A stretch of DNA of 64,000 nt from assembly GCF_003854275.1 (NCBI RefSeq), contig NZ_QTQP01000003.1, positions 1-64,000 of the forward strand, given 5' to 3'. Below are positions 1 to 8,066 of this stretch, in pieces; the stretch's first letter is position 1; every line of letters starts with the position of its first letter. The DNA comes from Burkholderia sp. Bp8963 (lineage in GTDB: Bacteria; Pseudomonadota; Gammaproteobacteria; Burkholderiales; Burkholderiaceae). The translations under genes were made by a program, and so were the position numbers. The notes beneath the pieces are model-generated. The model was not told the origin of the DNA and made no database searches. It was given only the letters and a program-made list of their open reading frames with translations.

Positions 1-368
1 AGCACGCTCTGCAGGATCTCCGGCACGCTCTGGGTCTGGAACACGCGCCAGTCCGAGCACAGCTTGAGCCGGGCCAGTTCGGGTTCGACCACCGCGCGGT
101 AGCGCGTGCGGCGAAAGCCGGTTTCGCCTTGTTCCAGGGTGCTGACCAGCCCGTGGACATAGCGCACGGGCAGTTCGCCTTGCCATAGGGTGAAGAGCGC
201 GGGGCGGTCGAGCACCTGGCCGAAATCGACGGCGGGGTCGGTGCAGGCGAGGTCCAGCTCGAGGCGATAGGTTTCGGACAGTCCTTCGTCCAGGGTGAAC
301 TCGATGACCTCGAAGTCCATCCCGCCCACGATCTGGAAGGTGAAGCGCAGGTCGGATTGATGTGGCAT
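1..368 (-). CDS. vgrG: VgrG/TssI spike protein, N-terminal part (cut by window edge)
   Basis: The visible 122 residues begin MPHQSDLRFTFQIVGG and match the start of VgrG proteins: a gp27-like beta-barrel domain with a 'LSETYRLELDLAC' strand and an 'ALFTLWQG...RYVHGLVS' segment. VgrG trimers tip the T6SS tube and carry effectors or PAAR proteins. The start is the ATG whose complement lies at 366-368. It follows tssL by 28 bases in the same direction, so it is probably the last structural gene of the leftward operon. The C-terminal spike and any effector extension lie outside the window and cannot be judged. Confidence 0.9.
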   Translation of the reverse strand, partial: MPHQSDLRFTFQIVGGMDFEVIEFTLDEGLSETYRLELDLACTDPAVDFGQVLDRPALFTLWQGELPVRYVHGLVSTLEQGETGFRRTRYRAVVEPELARLKLCSDWRVFQTQSVPEILQSV

Positions 369-396
369 GGCGTGCTCCGTGCTGGCCTGAAATACT

Positions 397-1221
397 TCAG
401 GGCTTGAGGATGTTGTTCAGCGATTGCAGGACCAGGTCTGTGGACCGGGCCAGCTTCACTTCGAAGACGGTGTAAGCGCCGGCCAGCACGACAAACGCCA
501 ATGCCCAAGGCGCCCACAAGGGGAGCGAGCGGCCGAGCCGTTGGCGCTGGTGTGCAACGTTGACGTGCGCATCTGTCAGCCGCTCGGCCGTGTCCCCGCG
601 CAGCGAGCGCAGCACCTTGTGCAGCTTGGCGATGATGGCATTGAGGGTGTCGGGGTGGTTATGCTGCTGTGCGTACTTGCCTTTGAAGCCCAGGCACAAG
701 CACAAGTATTTGAACTCCAGCACGTCACGGTATTTTTCCGGATCCAGTTGCATGCGCGCGAGCACGGTGAAGAACTTCTCGCCGCCCCAGGTTTCGTTGT
801 GGTGGTAGCTGATCAGCGAGCGTTGCGACCAGACCGCGTTCCCCCAGGGCGTGGCCATCACCGCTTCGTCGATGTGCGCGCACAGCGCGTAGCGGTAGGC
901 AAGCAGCGTCGCGTTGTCGTAGCCGTGCTGGCGGACTTCGTCGCTGAGGCCGGTGATCTGGTCGCGCACGGTTTCGTAGAGACTCTCCACGTTGCTGAAG
1001 TCGTGCAGCCGGCGCAGCCGTATGACGAGGCCGAGCAGGGGCTGGGCCGCATCGATCAGCGGATTGAAACTGTGCCCGCGCAGCGCGAAGCCGAGGTCTT
1101 CGTCCTGGTCGAGCTGGGTGACGTGTTCGTAGGCGAGATCCTGCTTGCCGTGGACCTCAGGCGGTGTGGAAACGCGTTTCAGTGCGTGGCGGTCGTTGCC
1201 GATGGTGACTTCGGTCGTCAT
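397..1221 (-). CDS. tssL: TssL (DotU/IcmH-like) T6SS inner-membrane protein
   Basis: This 274-residue protein has the cytoplasmic DotU domain (about residues 50-220, with 'YALCAHIDEAVMATPWG' and 'FKYLCLCLGFKGKYA') and a single C-terminal membrane anchor around residues 234-253 (WAPWALAFVVLAGAYTVFEV). It belongs to the TssJLM envelope complex, binding TssM in the inner membrane and recruiting the baseplate through TssK. It lacks a C-terminal OmpA-like peptidoglycan-binding extension, so it is the short form. It lies 4 bases after tssK and is clearly cotranscribed. Confidence is high from the family-typical motifs and operon position. Confidence 0.95.
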   Translation of the reverse strand: MTTEVTIGNDRHALKRVSTPPEVHGKQDLAYEHVTQLDQDEDLGFALRGHSFNPLIDAAQPLLGLVIRLRRLHDFSNVESLYETVRDQITGLSDEVRQHGYDNATLLAYRYALCAHIDEAVMATPWGNAVWSQRSLISYHHNETWGGEKFFTVLARMQLDPEKYRDVLEFKYLCLCLGFKGKYAQQHNHPDTLNAIIAKLHKVLRSLRGDTAERLTDAHVNVAHQRQRLGRSLPLWAPWALAFVVLAGAYTVFEVKLARSTDLVLQSLNNILKP

Positions 1222-1225
1222 GGTG

Positions 1226-2560
1226 TCAATTCCTGATCGCCCAGAACTGCATTTCCAGTCCTGGGTAGTTGCCGGCGACGTGGAAGCCGAACCCCGGCGC
1301 GCCTGTCATCATTTGCCAACTGGCGTGGCTGCGGTCGAGCTGGAAGTAGCTGAAGCCGGAGTGGTAGGGCAGGTGCCGCGGCGCGACCGGCTGCGGGATC
1401 ATCGGTATGCCGGGCAACTGCAGGCGAACGAACTCGTCCACCTTGCCGATGGACGCGACCTTGACCTGCTGGAGGAACTGCTGCTGGAGTTGCTCGACCG
1501 GCATCTGCGCGCGCACGGCGAGAATGAAGTCGGCGCTGTCGTACAGGCGCATATCGGGCACGGCCGCCGTTTGCACGCCGTACTTATGCGGCACAAGTGG
1601 CAGCTGCACGGCACGGGGTTGCAGCACTGTGCTCAGCACACGGCGCAGAGTCTCCTGCAACTGACGGAACGATTCGCGAGGCTGGTCGTGCCGATAGGCT
1701 GGATACTCGTCGGGCAGCCGGGCTTCGTCGATGAAAGTGACCAGTTCGCCGCAGGCCTGGCTGAAGGCGATGTACAGTTGTTCCGGGTGAGTCTGGCGCG
1801 TTTGTGAGAGATGCCGGAACAGCGGGTACAGGCGGTTGAGCGTTTGCAGAAGGTTGAAGTCGGTGACGTCGGCCACCCCGGACTGGCCGGGCGAGGCGAT
1901 ACGTTCGGCGATGCTTTTGGCGCGCTCGCGCATGAGCGATGTCGCTTCGTCAAGGAAGCGTGCCAGGGGCGCCATGGCCTGGGTCGACAGGCCGGTGGGC
2001 ATGAAGTCCTGGTCCAGCACGAGGCTGCCGTCGGGCAGTCGATTCAGGATCCGCGTCAGCGCCAGACCGGTATAGGCGCTGCGATCGTCGCGTTCCAGCG
2101 CCAGTTGTAAATTCAGCCCGGCCAGGGCGACAGGGGTGTAGTCGCCCTCTTCGCTATGGGTGTCGCGGATCTCTTCGAGCCCGTGGGTGTACCGGGCATT
2201 GCCATAGGTGTTTGGCCAGCGGACTTCCAGGCCACCTTCGGACCTCAGGGGCAGCGTGAGATAGACGGTCTGGCTGATCACGTCGGTGTCGGTGATGGCC
2301 AGCGGCTCGGGCGGTGCATGGTCGGCCGGAATGTCGAACACGGTGCCGTCCTGCATGACGCCGCGGGCCCGAATGATGGCGATCTTGCCGAAGGCGAGGA
2401 ACTCCTGGTTAATCTCCAGCTCGGTGAAGCCGTAGAGGTGCTGGCTGACGCTGTTCACACGCTGGCTGGCGTGGTGCTCCAGGGCGCGGGCTTGCTGCTG
2501 GAAGTGCTGTGGCTTGACGAACAGGCCTTCTTCCCAGATGACGGATCGCTTGCTGGTCAT
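1226..2560 (-). CDS. tssK: TssK T6SS baseplate protein
   Basis: This 444-residue TssK begins MTSKRSVIWEEGLFVKPQHF, the conserved 'W.EGLF..PQHFQQQ' opening of the family. TssK trimers connect the baseplate wedges (TssE/F/G) to the TssJLM membrane complex. The reading frame stays open upstream to 3112, but homology starts at the ATG at 2560, which overlaps the stop of tssJ by 4 bases (ATGA-type coupling), so that start is preferred. It ends 4 bases before tssL. Length and motifs are normal for the family. Confidence 0.95.
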   Translation of the reverse strand: MTSKRSVIWEEGLFVKPQHFQQQARALEHHASQRVNSVSQHLYGFTELEINQEFLAFGKIAIIRARGVMQDGTVFDIPADHAPPEPLAITDTDVISQTVYLTLPLRSEGGLEVRWPNTYGNARYTHGLEEIRDTHSEEGDYTPVALAGLNLQLALERDDRSAYTGLALTRILNRLPDGSLVLDQDFMPTGLSTQAMAPLARFLDEATSLMRERAKSIAERIASPGQSGVADVTDFNLLQTLNRLYPLFRHLSQTRQTHPEQLYIAFSQACGELVTFIDEARLPDEYPAYRHDQPRESFRQLQETLRRVLSTVLQPRAVQLPLVPHKYGVQTAAVPDMRLYDSADFILAVRAQMPVEQLQQQFLQQVKVASIGKVDEFVRLQLPGIPMIPQPVAPRHLPYHSGFSYFQLDRSHASWQMMTGAPGFGFHVAGNYPGLEMQFWAIRN

Positions 2561-3507
2561 GGTTTTTTGTCCGGGTTGGGTGAATTTGCGCCCAAGACTT
2601 GCGGTGTCGGAAGGCTCTCGTCCGTGATGGCGGCGCGCGTGTTGCCCAAGGTGATCAACAGCGCATACTTGCGACCGCGTGGTTCGACGCGGAACACCTG
2701 CTTGATCGCTTCCGGGTTGGCGTCGTGGAAATCGGCAACGACCGCGATGAAGCGGGTGTCTTTGTCGATATCGGCGTAGTTGATGAACTTGAACTGCCCC
2801 GGCGCCAGCAGATAGTCGTCGGCGTTCAGGTAGGTGCTGCCGAGTGTCTTTTTCAGGTTGTCGCGCAGCAGGGACGGGTCGGCATTGAGCAGCACCGAGT
2901 CGTCCTTGAGTTGCACGATCTTGAACGGCACTGGGGTGGACACGTAGCGTTCGACGCGTGTTAGCGGCGGGGCGTCGGGGATGGCCTGACCATCGCGGTA
3001 CTGGCCCAGGTCGCCTGTGCGCGGTAGCGGACCGGGAGCAGCCGTGGCACCTTTGTCCTTGGCGAGAACGCGCTCGCTCTGACGCGGGAGACCGACCGGC
3101 AACGGTGGCCAAGGGCCGTCCGCCGCGACGGCGGCACCTGGCCCACCGGGACGCGGCGCATCTCCTGTCTCCAACTGGCCGAGCAAGGCTTCGAGCGCCT
3201 CGATCAGACCCGTGCGGGTGGAACTCTGCAGTTGGACGGCATACTGCCCGGCGGCGTTGCGCACGGCAGGGGAGTCAGCTACTTGTTCCGGTTTGGCCTC
3301 ATCGTTGCCGCCTTCGATGGCCGGGTTGGGGTTGACGAGCGGATCGGCGTAGAGGCTCAGCGCGATCTGCGTGGGCTGATTCTCGGCTGAGCCGACCTGG
3401 ATGGATGGGTCCATCAGCACTTGGCCGGTCTTCCTGAGAACGTTGCCCACAGTGCTGCACCCGGCAAGCACCACGGTTAGCAGCAACAGGGAGGCCGTTC
3501 GCTTCAT
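2557..3507 (-). CDS. tssJ: TssJ outer-membrane lipoprotein, unusually long
   Basis: The start at 3507 gives MKRTASLLLLTVVLAGCSTV, a lipoprotein signal with lipobox LAGC, so the mature protein is anchored in the outer membrane. The family core is visible at both ends: the beta-strand region 'PTQIALSLYADPLVNPNP' early and 'PGQFKFINYADIDKDTRFIAVVADFHD' late. At 316 residues it is about twice the usual TssJ length. The extra part is a proline/glycine/alanine-rich stretch roughly at residues 120-190 ('GDAPRPGGPGAAVAADG'). TssJ binds the periplasmic end of TssM. It overlaps tagH and tssK by 4 bases on either side. An alternative ATG 7 codons upstream would weaken the signal peptide. Confidence 0.9.
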   Translation of the reverse strand: MKRTASLLLLTVVLAGCSTVGNVLRKTGQVLMDPSIQVGSAENQPTQIALSLYADPLVNPNPAIEGGNDEAKPEQVADSPAVRNAAGQYAVQLQSSTRTGLIEALEALLGQLETGDAPRPGGPGAAVAADGPWPPLPVGLPRQSERVLAKDKGATAAPGPLPRTGDLGQYRDGQAIPDAPPLTRVERYVSTPVPFKIVQLKDDSVLLNADPSLLRDNLKKTLGSTYLNADDYLLAPGQFKFINYADIDKDTRFIAVVADFHDANPEAIKQVFRVEPRGRKYALLITLGNTRAAITDESLPTPQVLGANSPNPDKKP

Positions 3508-4874
3508 TGCGGCTCCGCACGCAAACACCGGTCATAGTGCTGGTCGAAGACCTCCCAGAACAGCTTGTGAAAACCCTGCTGGCGTGCCGAAGTCAGTTCA
3601 CCGTAATAGCTAACGAACATTCGCCAGGCCCAGTCGCCTTCTCCTTGCTGCTCGACATCGCTGGACAGGTATCGCTGGAAGCGCTGTTGCAATTGCGTGG
3701 GGGAAAACGCCTGCAACAAGGCGTCCAGGCCAGCTTCGATGGCTTTCAGCATGGCATTGCGCTGCTGTCGAAGCTGCTCCAGGCTCTCTTCGACGGCCGC
3801 GGCGGGGGAGAGATGAACCACGCTGCGCTCATTGGAGAATAGCGCGCGCACGGTCTCCGGATAGCCCTGGCCGAGGAGCAATGGGTTGTCCTCGATGGGC
3901 TGCAGTGTTCGTCCACGCACGGACATGCGGCGCTCCTCGCCAGCTTGTTGTTGATCATGCAGGGCAGCCAGCCCCTTGATGAGGGCCTGCAGGGCCTGGC
4001 CAGCCTCCAACTGGACGCGATAGACGCCGGGCCCATCCAGTTGACCTAACGGTGCATCCAGGCCCTGGATCAGCGGCGATACCAGTTGGGTCGGGTTTTG
4101 TTCACCCAAGGGTTGGCCGTGCAGCCAGGACTGGGCGGCCGTGGCCCGCGCATCTTGTTGGGACATCGAGGAATCTCCAGTGGAACGCTTGGGGGTGCCG
4201 AATACGGCTTCAAATCGAGTAGCGGTGAAGTCGGCCTGGGGTGGGGATGGCGAGAGGCCATAGTGCCGCGTGTCAAGCACGCCGAGGGCGTCGTGGTTCG
4301 CGTGTTGTCGCTGCTGTTCGGCAGCTTCCAGTGCCGCCAGCGGGTCGAGCGCGGCGTCCGGGCGTTCCGGAGCAGCAAGCGCCTGAAACTCGGCCATGCC
4401 CTCGATCACGCTGGGATTGTCGATCGGCTGCACCGACTGCGTTGGCCCATCGTTCAGGTGCGCATCGGAGGTGCTCAGCAGTTCATCCAGCTCGTATTGC
4501 GCCAGGTGAAGGTCGCCGTCGGGCAGGCTGTGCGAACCGTCATGCAGATTCACCGCGAGCAGGTACGGACCGATGTGCAACTGGTCACCCTCGCTCAGTG
4601 CTACGCAGGCGTTGCTGCCGATAGGCTCGCGGTGGTCGTTGATGCGCGTGAGACCGCAGGTATCCACCACCACAAAAGCGCCATCTTCAAAGATGATTCG
4701 ACAGTGCAGCGGCCGGACGCGGTGTTCACGGTCGGAGAGTACCCAACTTGCGCTGGCCGAGCCGATCGTGCCGCCGCCGGCGTCGAATATATGGCGAGGC
4801 AAGCTGCCCTTCTGCAAGGCTTGCGGATTGGTTATTACCAGCGATAGCCGGCTGATGGGAGCCAGGTCGTTCAT
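3504..4874 (-). CDS. tagH: T6SS-associated FHA-domain protein TagH
   Basis: This 456-residue protein has an N-terminal forkhead-associated domain (about residues 10-110). The phosphothreonine-binding pattern is recognisable: 'GGTIGSASASWVLSD', 'HCRIIFEDGAFVVVD' and 'LTRIND'. A long variable linker leads to the C-terminal TagH/ImpI domain (about residues 280-456, ending 'FHKLFWEVFDQHYDRC'). FHA proteins of this type take part in T6SS assembly or its phosphorylation control. No Thr kinase (ppkA) or phosphatase gene is visible in this window. The chosen ATG overlaps the tssG stop by 4 bases. A longer reading frame of 19 extra codons exists but lacks homology. Confidence 0.9.
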   Translation of the reverse strand: MNDLAPISRLSLVITNPQALQKGSLPRHIFDAGGGTIGSASASWVLSDREHRVRPLHCRIIFEDGAFVVVDTCGLTRINDHREPIGSNACVALSEGDQLHIGPYLLAVNLHDGSHSLPDGDLHLAQYELDELLSTSDAHLNDGPTQSVQPIDNPSVIEGMAEFQALAAPERPDAALDPLAALEAAEQQRQHANHDALGVLDTRHYGLSPSPPQADFTATRFEAVFGTPKRSTGDSSMSQQDARATAAQSWLHGQPLGEQNPTQLVSPLIQGLDAPLGQLDGPGVYRVQLEAGQALQALIKGLAALHDQQQAGEERRMSVRGRTLQPIEDNPLLLGQGYPETVRALFSNERSVVHLSPAAAVEESLEQLRQQRNAMLKAIEAGLDALLQAFSPTQLQQRFQRYLSSDVEQQGEGDWAWRMFVSYYGELTSARQQGFHKLFWEVFDQHYDRCLRAEPQ

Positions 4875-5878
4875 AGGCGTACCTTGATGCGTACCGGGCG
4901 CAGGTGGTGTCGCCCCAGGAAACTGGTCCAACCGAGCTGGGTGTCGCCCACACGTTGGAGGTTAAAAGGGGATACCTGATCGTCGCGCAGCCCGAGTTCA
5001 AGGTCATAGGCTGTAGGGTCGCGCAGCAGGAAGTCGATTAAAGTGCGCAGGCGCGGGAAATCGTTTCCTGTTGGCAGGAAACCGTAGAAGCGGTCCCGGG
5101 TGAGGTCAGGTATGACAATGGTGAATTTGCTGTGGCGTGTGCGCACGCGGCGGCCCACCACGAAGCTCCGGCCGAGGTTGCCGTTGCGCTGCCCGACCGC
5201 GACCCGGTCGCAGTCGTCGAGCTCTGCGTAGCGAAACTCGAATTCGCGGACTTCGACCTTATCGAGGTCGAAGCAGTGCGCGATGATCCCTGTCACCATG
5301 GTTGCTGGGCGACCGCGCAACGCCACCATCCCGGCGAAGCTCAGCAGCCGGCTCCAGGGAAGCGGTGTTGTGCCGCGCATTTCGGCGTCGCCCAGACCGA
5401 TCAGGGCGAACACGTAGGGCGAGAACTGGTCTCGGGCTCCGCTCTGGAAGCGGATGTAGTACCGGTACTTGCGCCACACCTGGTGCAGCAGCATCAGCAA
5501 CCGGTGGTTGAAGAAATCGAGGAACTCGGTGCGAATGCCTTCGTCCTGCCCGTACTCGTAGGCGAGCCGATCGAGGTAATAGCCTGGAAGGGGCGAATCC
5601 GTCCCGTGCAGACCGAAGAATGTCGCCTGCACGTGATACGCATGCGGAGTCATCTCCGTCCGCTCGGCCAGCGACACGTCGGAGGCCGGGAAGCCGATGG
5701 CTGGTGAGACACTCAACCGTATGCGTCGCTGGGCGGCGTCGAAACCATCCTCCGACTCCAGATCATCACCGTGGAGGCTCGACAGCAGTTCCAGCAAGCC
5801 GAAAAAGTTGTAGTTCTTCCCGTTCGCCAGCGCCCAGTCGGCTACATCAGCGGCTGCTGGCCGATTCGCATGGACCAT
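4871..5878 (-). CDS. tssG: TssG T6SS baseplate protein
   Basis: This 335-residue TssG starts MVHANRPAAADVADWALANG. Family landmarks are 'FFGLLELLSSLHG' near the N-terminus, 'PHAYHVQATFFGLHGTDSPLPGYY' in the middle, and 'FYGFLPTGNDFPRLRTLIDF' towards the C-terminus. With TssF and TssE it forms the baseplate wedge. The gene overlaps tssF by 37 bases, which fits translational coupling. The frame is open 40 codons further upstream inside tssF, but that part resembles out-of-frame tssF and is not used. Confidence 0.93.
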   Translation of the reverse strand: MVHANRPAAADVADWALANGKNYNFFGLLELLSSLHGDDLESEDGFDAAQRRIRLSVSPAIGFPASDVSLAERTEMTPHAYHVQATFFGLHGTDSPLPGYYLDRLAYEYGQDEGIRTEFLDFFNHRLLMLLHQVWRKYRYYIRFQSGARDQFSPYVFALIGLGDAEMRGTTPLPWSRLLSFAGMVALRGRPATMVTGIIAHCFDLDKVEVREFEFRYAELDDCDRVAVGQRNGNLGRSFVVGRRVRTRHSKFTIVIPDLTRDRFYGFLPTGNDFPRLRTLIDFLLRDPTAYDLELGLRDDQVSPFNLQRVGDTQLGWTSFLGRHHLRPVRIKVRL

Positions 5879-7608
5879 GTGTAGCGCTCCTGATTGCTGG
5901 TGTTGACGATTTCGAGCAGGTGAAACGAGTTGATGCTCGAATACAGGGAAAAGAAGTGGCTGAGTGCCGTGCCGAACAGGTACATGTCGCCCTCGCAAAG
6001 AAAGCCGTTGGGGTCCATTCGAAGCACGGTCTTCATCCCGCGTACCGGTAAGCCGTGTACCAATCGATCGATAGGCTTGGTCACCGCGTCACCAATGGCA
6101 TCCAGGCGCTTGCGGGTGGTCCGCGCGCGCCGAATGTCGTGTAGGGCGGCAAAGTCATAGGCGGCCAAGATCGCCTTGAGAGGATCCGCCGACTGGAGTG
6201 ACAGGTAGTTGAGCGACAGGTTGGAGATCAACCGCCATTGAAGCTGACCATTGAGCACGGGGCGGTAAGACGGCGTGGGCTCTCCTAGGTTGTGGTAGGT
6301 CGCGAAGTCGGGCGTCGTTTGCGTTTTCACACAAATATCGCCCGCAGCGAGTGCTAGTGGCAGATCACGATTAGTGCAGGTCAGCGACAGCGAGACAGTC
6401 TCGTTCTTGCCGACGAACTCGGTTTCGTCGCCGCGTACGAAGGAAATGCGGTGATGAACCCCTTCCTCTTCCAGGGCGGGCTCGATACGTGCGCGGTAAT
6501 ACAGTGCCGCGTGCCCATGCGCATGCTCGATCTCGTGTTGTAGCGACTCGAAAGACTGATAGGTGCGCTGCCGCTTTCCGTACTGTCCCAGCTCGTGGTT
6601 GTGCGTGCTGTTGACCTCGTCGATGCTGAATATCTCGTAGGCGTCCGGCCGGTGGCCGCTTGGAACCACCCGCTGGTCGACAGCCGTTCCATCCAGGCTG
6701 ATCGGTTCGGCATCGTGCTTGAACAGATTCACCGCGGGCGTGCAGTACAGCGCCAGATCCTCCGTTCGCACGCGGATGTCTGGCGGCATCGGTCGCCTGA
6801 AATGGAGTTCAAAACGTATGTGTTCGACTGCCTCGCCTGGCCAGAATTTTTGCAGGCCTGTTAGCCTGAAGAACTGGAAGCGCTTGGGGAATATGAAGTA
6901 TTCCTGGAGAATGCGGTAACCGTCGAAGGCGTTCTTCGGATAGGGCAGCAGCGCCTCGCTGGGAGAGAATCCAGGGAAGACGATTTGATCCGTCGAAAGG
7001 CGGCGCATGGTGCCGCCGCACTCCATGCGGAATTCGCCGACATACTGGGCAAGCCACAGGTACAGCGTGAGCGCCGTCTGGTCGCTGCCGCTGAGGTGAA
7101 ACTCCAGTGCGTCGCAATCGAAGGTGCTTGGCGCATTGGTGCCAGGCAACGCGAGATCGATGCGTAGAATGGACTTCTCACGGGTATGCGCATCGCTGAC
7201 TTCGTGGATGACGAAGGGGAAAACATCGACCTCGGTGCATGTCCGAAACCTGCAGCGGATATTATCGACCGGCCGGGCACCGACCTCGGTACCCTTGGCA
7301 ATGCGCTTTTTGCTGGTGACGGCTTGCGGCAAGGGTTCAAAACGAATGATCACGGCGCTGGGCAGCGGCCGGAGATAGTTGGGCCACAGCAACTGCAGCA
7401 TGGCGTGGGTCAATTCCGGCAGGTCGTCGTCGATCTTCAGCCGCAGCTTGGCTGTGAGAAAGGCCAAAGCTTCGATCAGCCGCTCCACGTCCGGGTCGTT
7501 GGCTTCCTCGCCCAGAAAGCGTGCCAGTTGCGGGTTGTCGCGTGTAAAGACGCGACGCAGCCGACTCAAGTAGTCCATCTCCTCAAGAAACTTTCGTTTC
7601 AGTGGCAT
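5842..7608 (-). CDS. tssF: TssF T6SS baseplate protein
   Basis: This 588-residue TssF has the textbook start: MPLKRKFLEEMDYLSRLRR..., followed by 'RDNPQLARFLGEEANDPDVERLIEALAFLTA' and 'LLWPNYLRPLPS'. Two TssF copies with TssG form the core of each baseplate wedge. Length is typical of the family. It lies 21 bases after tssE and overlaps tssG by 37 bases. Confidence 0.95.
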   Translation of the reverse strand: MPLKRKFLEEMDYLSRLRRVFTRDNPQLARFLGEEANDPDVERLIEALAFLTAKLRLKIDDDLPELTHAMLQLLWPNYLRPLPSAVIIRFEPLPQAVTSKKRIAKGTEVGARPVDNIRCRFRTCTEVDVFPFVIHEVSDAHTREKSILRIDLALPGTNAPSTFDCDALEFHLSGSDQTALTLYLWLAQYVGEFRMECGGTMRRLSTDQIVFPGFSPSEALLPYPKNAFDGYRILQEYFIFPKRFQFFRLTGLQKFWPGEAVEHIRFELHFRRPMPPDIRVRTEDLALYCTPAVNLFKHDAEPISLDGTAVDQRVVPSGHRPDAYEIFSIDEVNSTHNHELGQYGKRQRTYQSFESLQHEIEHAHGHAALYYRARIEPALEEEGVHHRISFVRGDETEFVGKNETVSLSLTCTNRDLPLALAAGDICVKTQTTPDFATYHNLGEPTPSYRPVLNGQLQWRLISNLSLNYLSLQSADPLKAILAAYDFAALHDIRRARTTRKRLDAIGDAVTKPIDRLVHGLPVRGMKTVLRMDPNGFLCEGDMYLFGTALSHFFSLYSSINSFHLLEIVNTSNQERYTWSMRIGQQPLM

Positions 7609-7629
7609 TTCTTTCCCCTGGGCTAACGC

Positions 7630-8052
7630 CTACGTGGTTACGGTCGTTTGACCCTGGCGCGAAACGATGAGGTCGATTTCGAGCCTTTCTTCGATGTTGT
7701 TGAGCGACACCAGGCACTGAAGCCGAAACTGCAACTGGAGGTCGTTCCTTGCGATCGGCTTCACCTCGACCGCCTTGACCCGAGGCTCGAAAGCCTCGAC
7801 GGTCGCGCAGATGTCCTCGCAAATTCGAAATCGCAGGTCGATGCTGTTCGAGGTCGCGTCATTGAATTCCTGAAGCCCCAGGCCGGGGCTGCTCAGGGAG
7901 CAGCCCCGGCGCGTGTTGAGGAGCCAGGAGAGGTGCTGCTTGATAGCCTGAATGCGCTCGGCAGCCAGATCCCGCCGCGACCGTGCACGTCGCGGCGGGA
8001 CAGCGGGATCGAGTCGCTCGAACAAGCTGCCTTGTCCTGGCGTTCTTGGCAT
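7630..8052 (-). CDS. tssE: TssE, gp25-like T6SS baseplate protein
   Basis: This 140-residue protein carries the gp25/TssE fold. An N-terminal 'GSLFERLDP' segment is followed by 'IKQHLSWLLNTRRGCSLSSPGLGLQEFNDA', the EPR-like turn region, and a C-terminal beta domain ending 'EERLEIDLIVSRQGQTTVTT'. TssE initiates sheath polymerisation on the baseplate. It sits 14 bases after tssC and 21 bases before tssF. Confidence 0.92.
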   Translation of the reverse strand: MPRTPGQGSLFERLDPAVPPRRARSRRDLAAERIQAIKQHLSWLLNTRRGCSLSSPGLGLQEFNDATSNSIDLRFRICEDICATVEAFEPRVKAVEVKPIARNDLQLQFRLQCLVSLNNIEERLEIDLIVSRQGQTTVTT

Positions 8053-8066
8053 CCCATCGACTCCTC

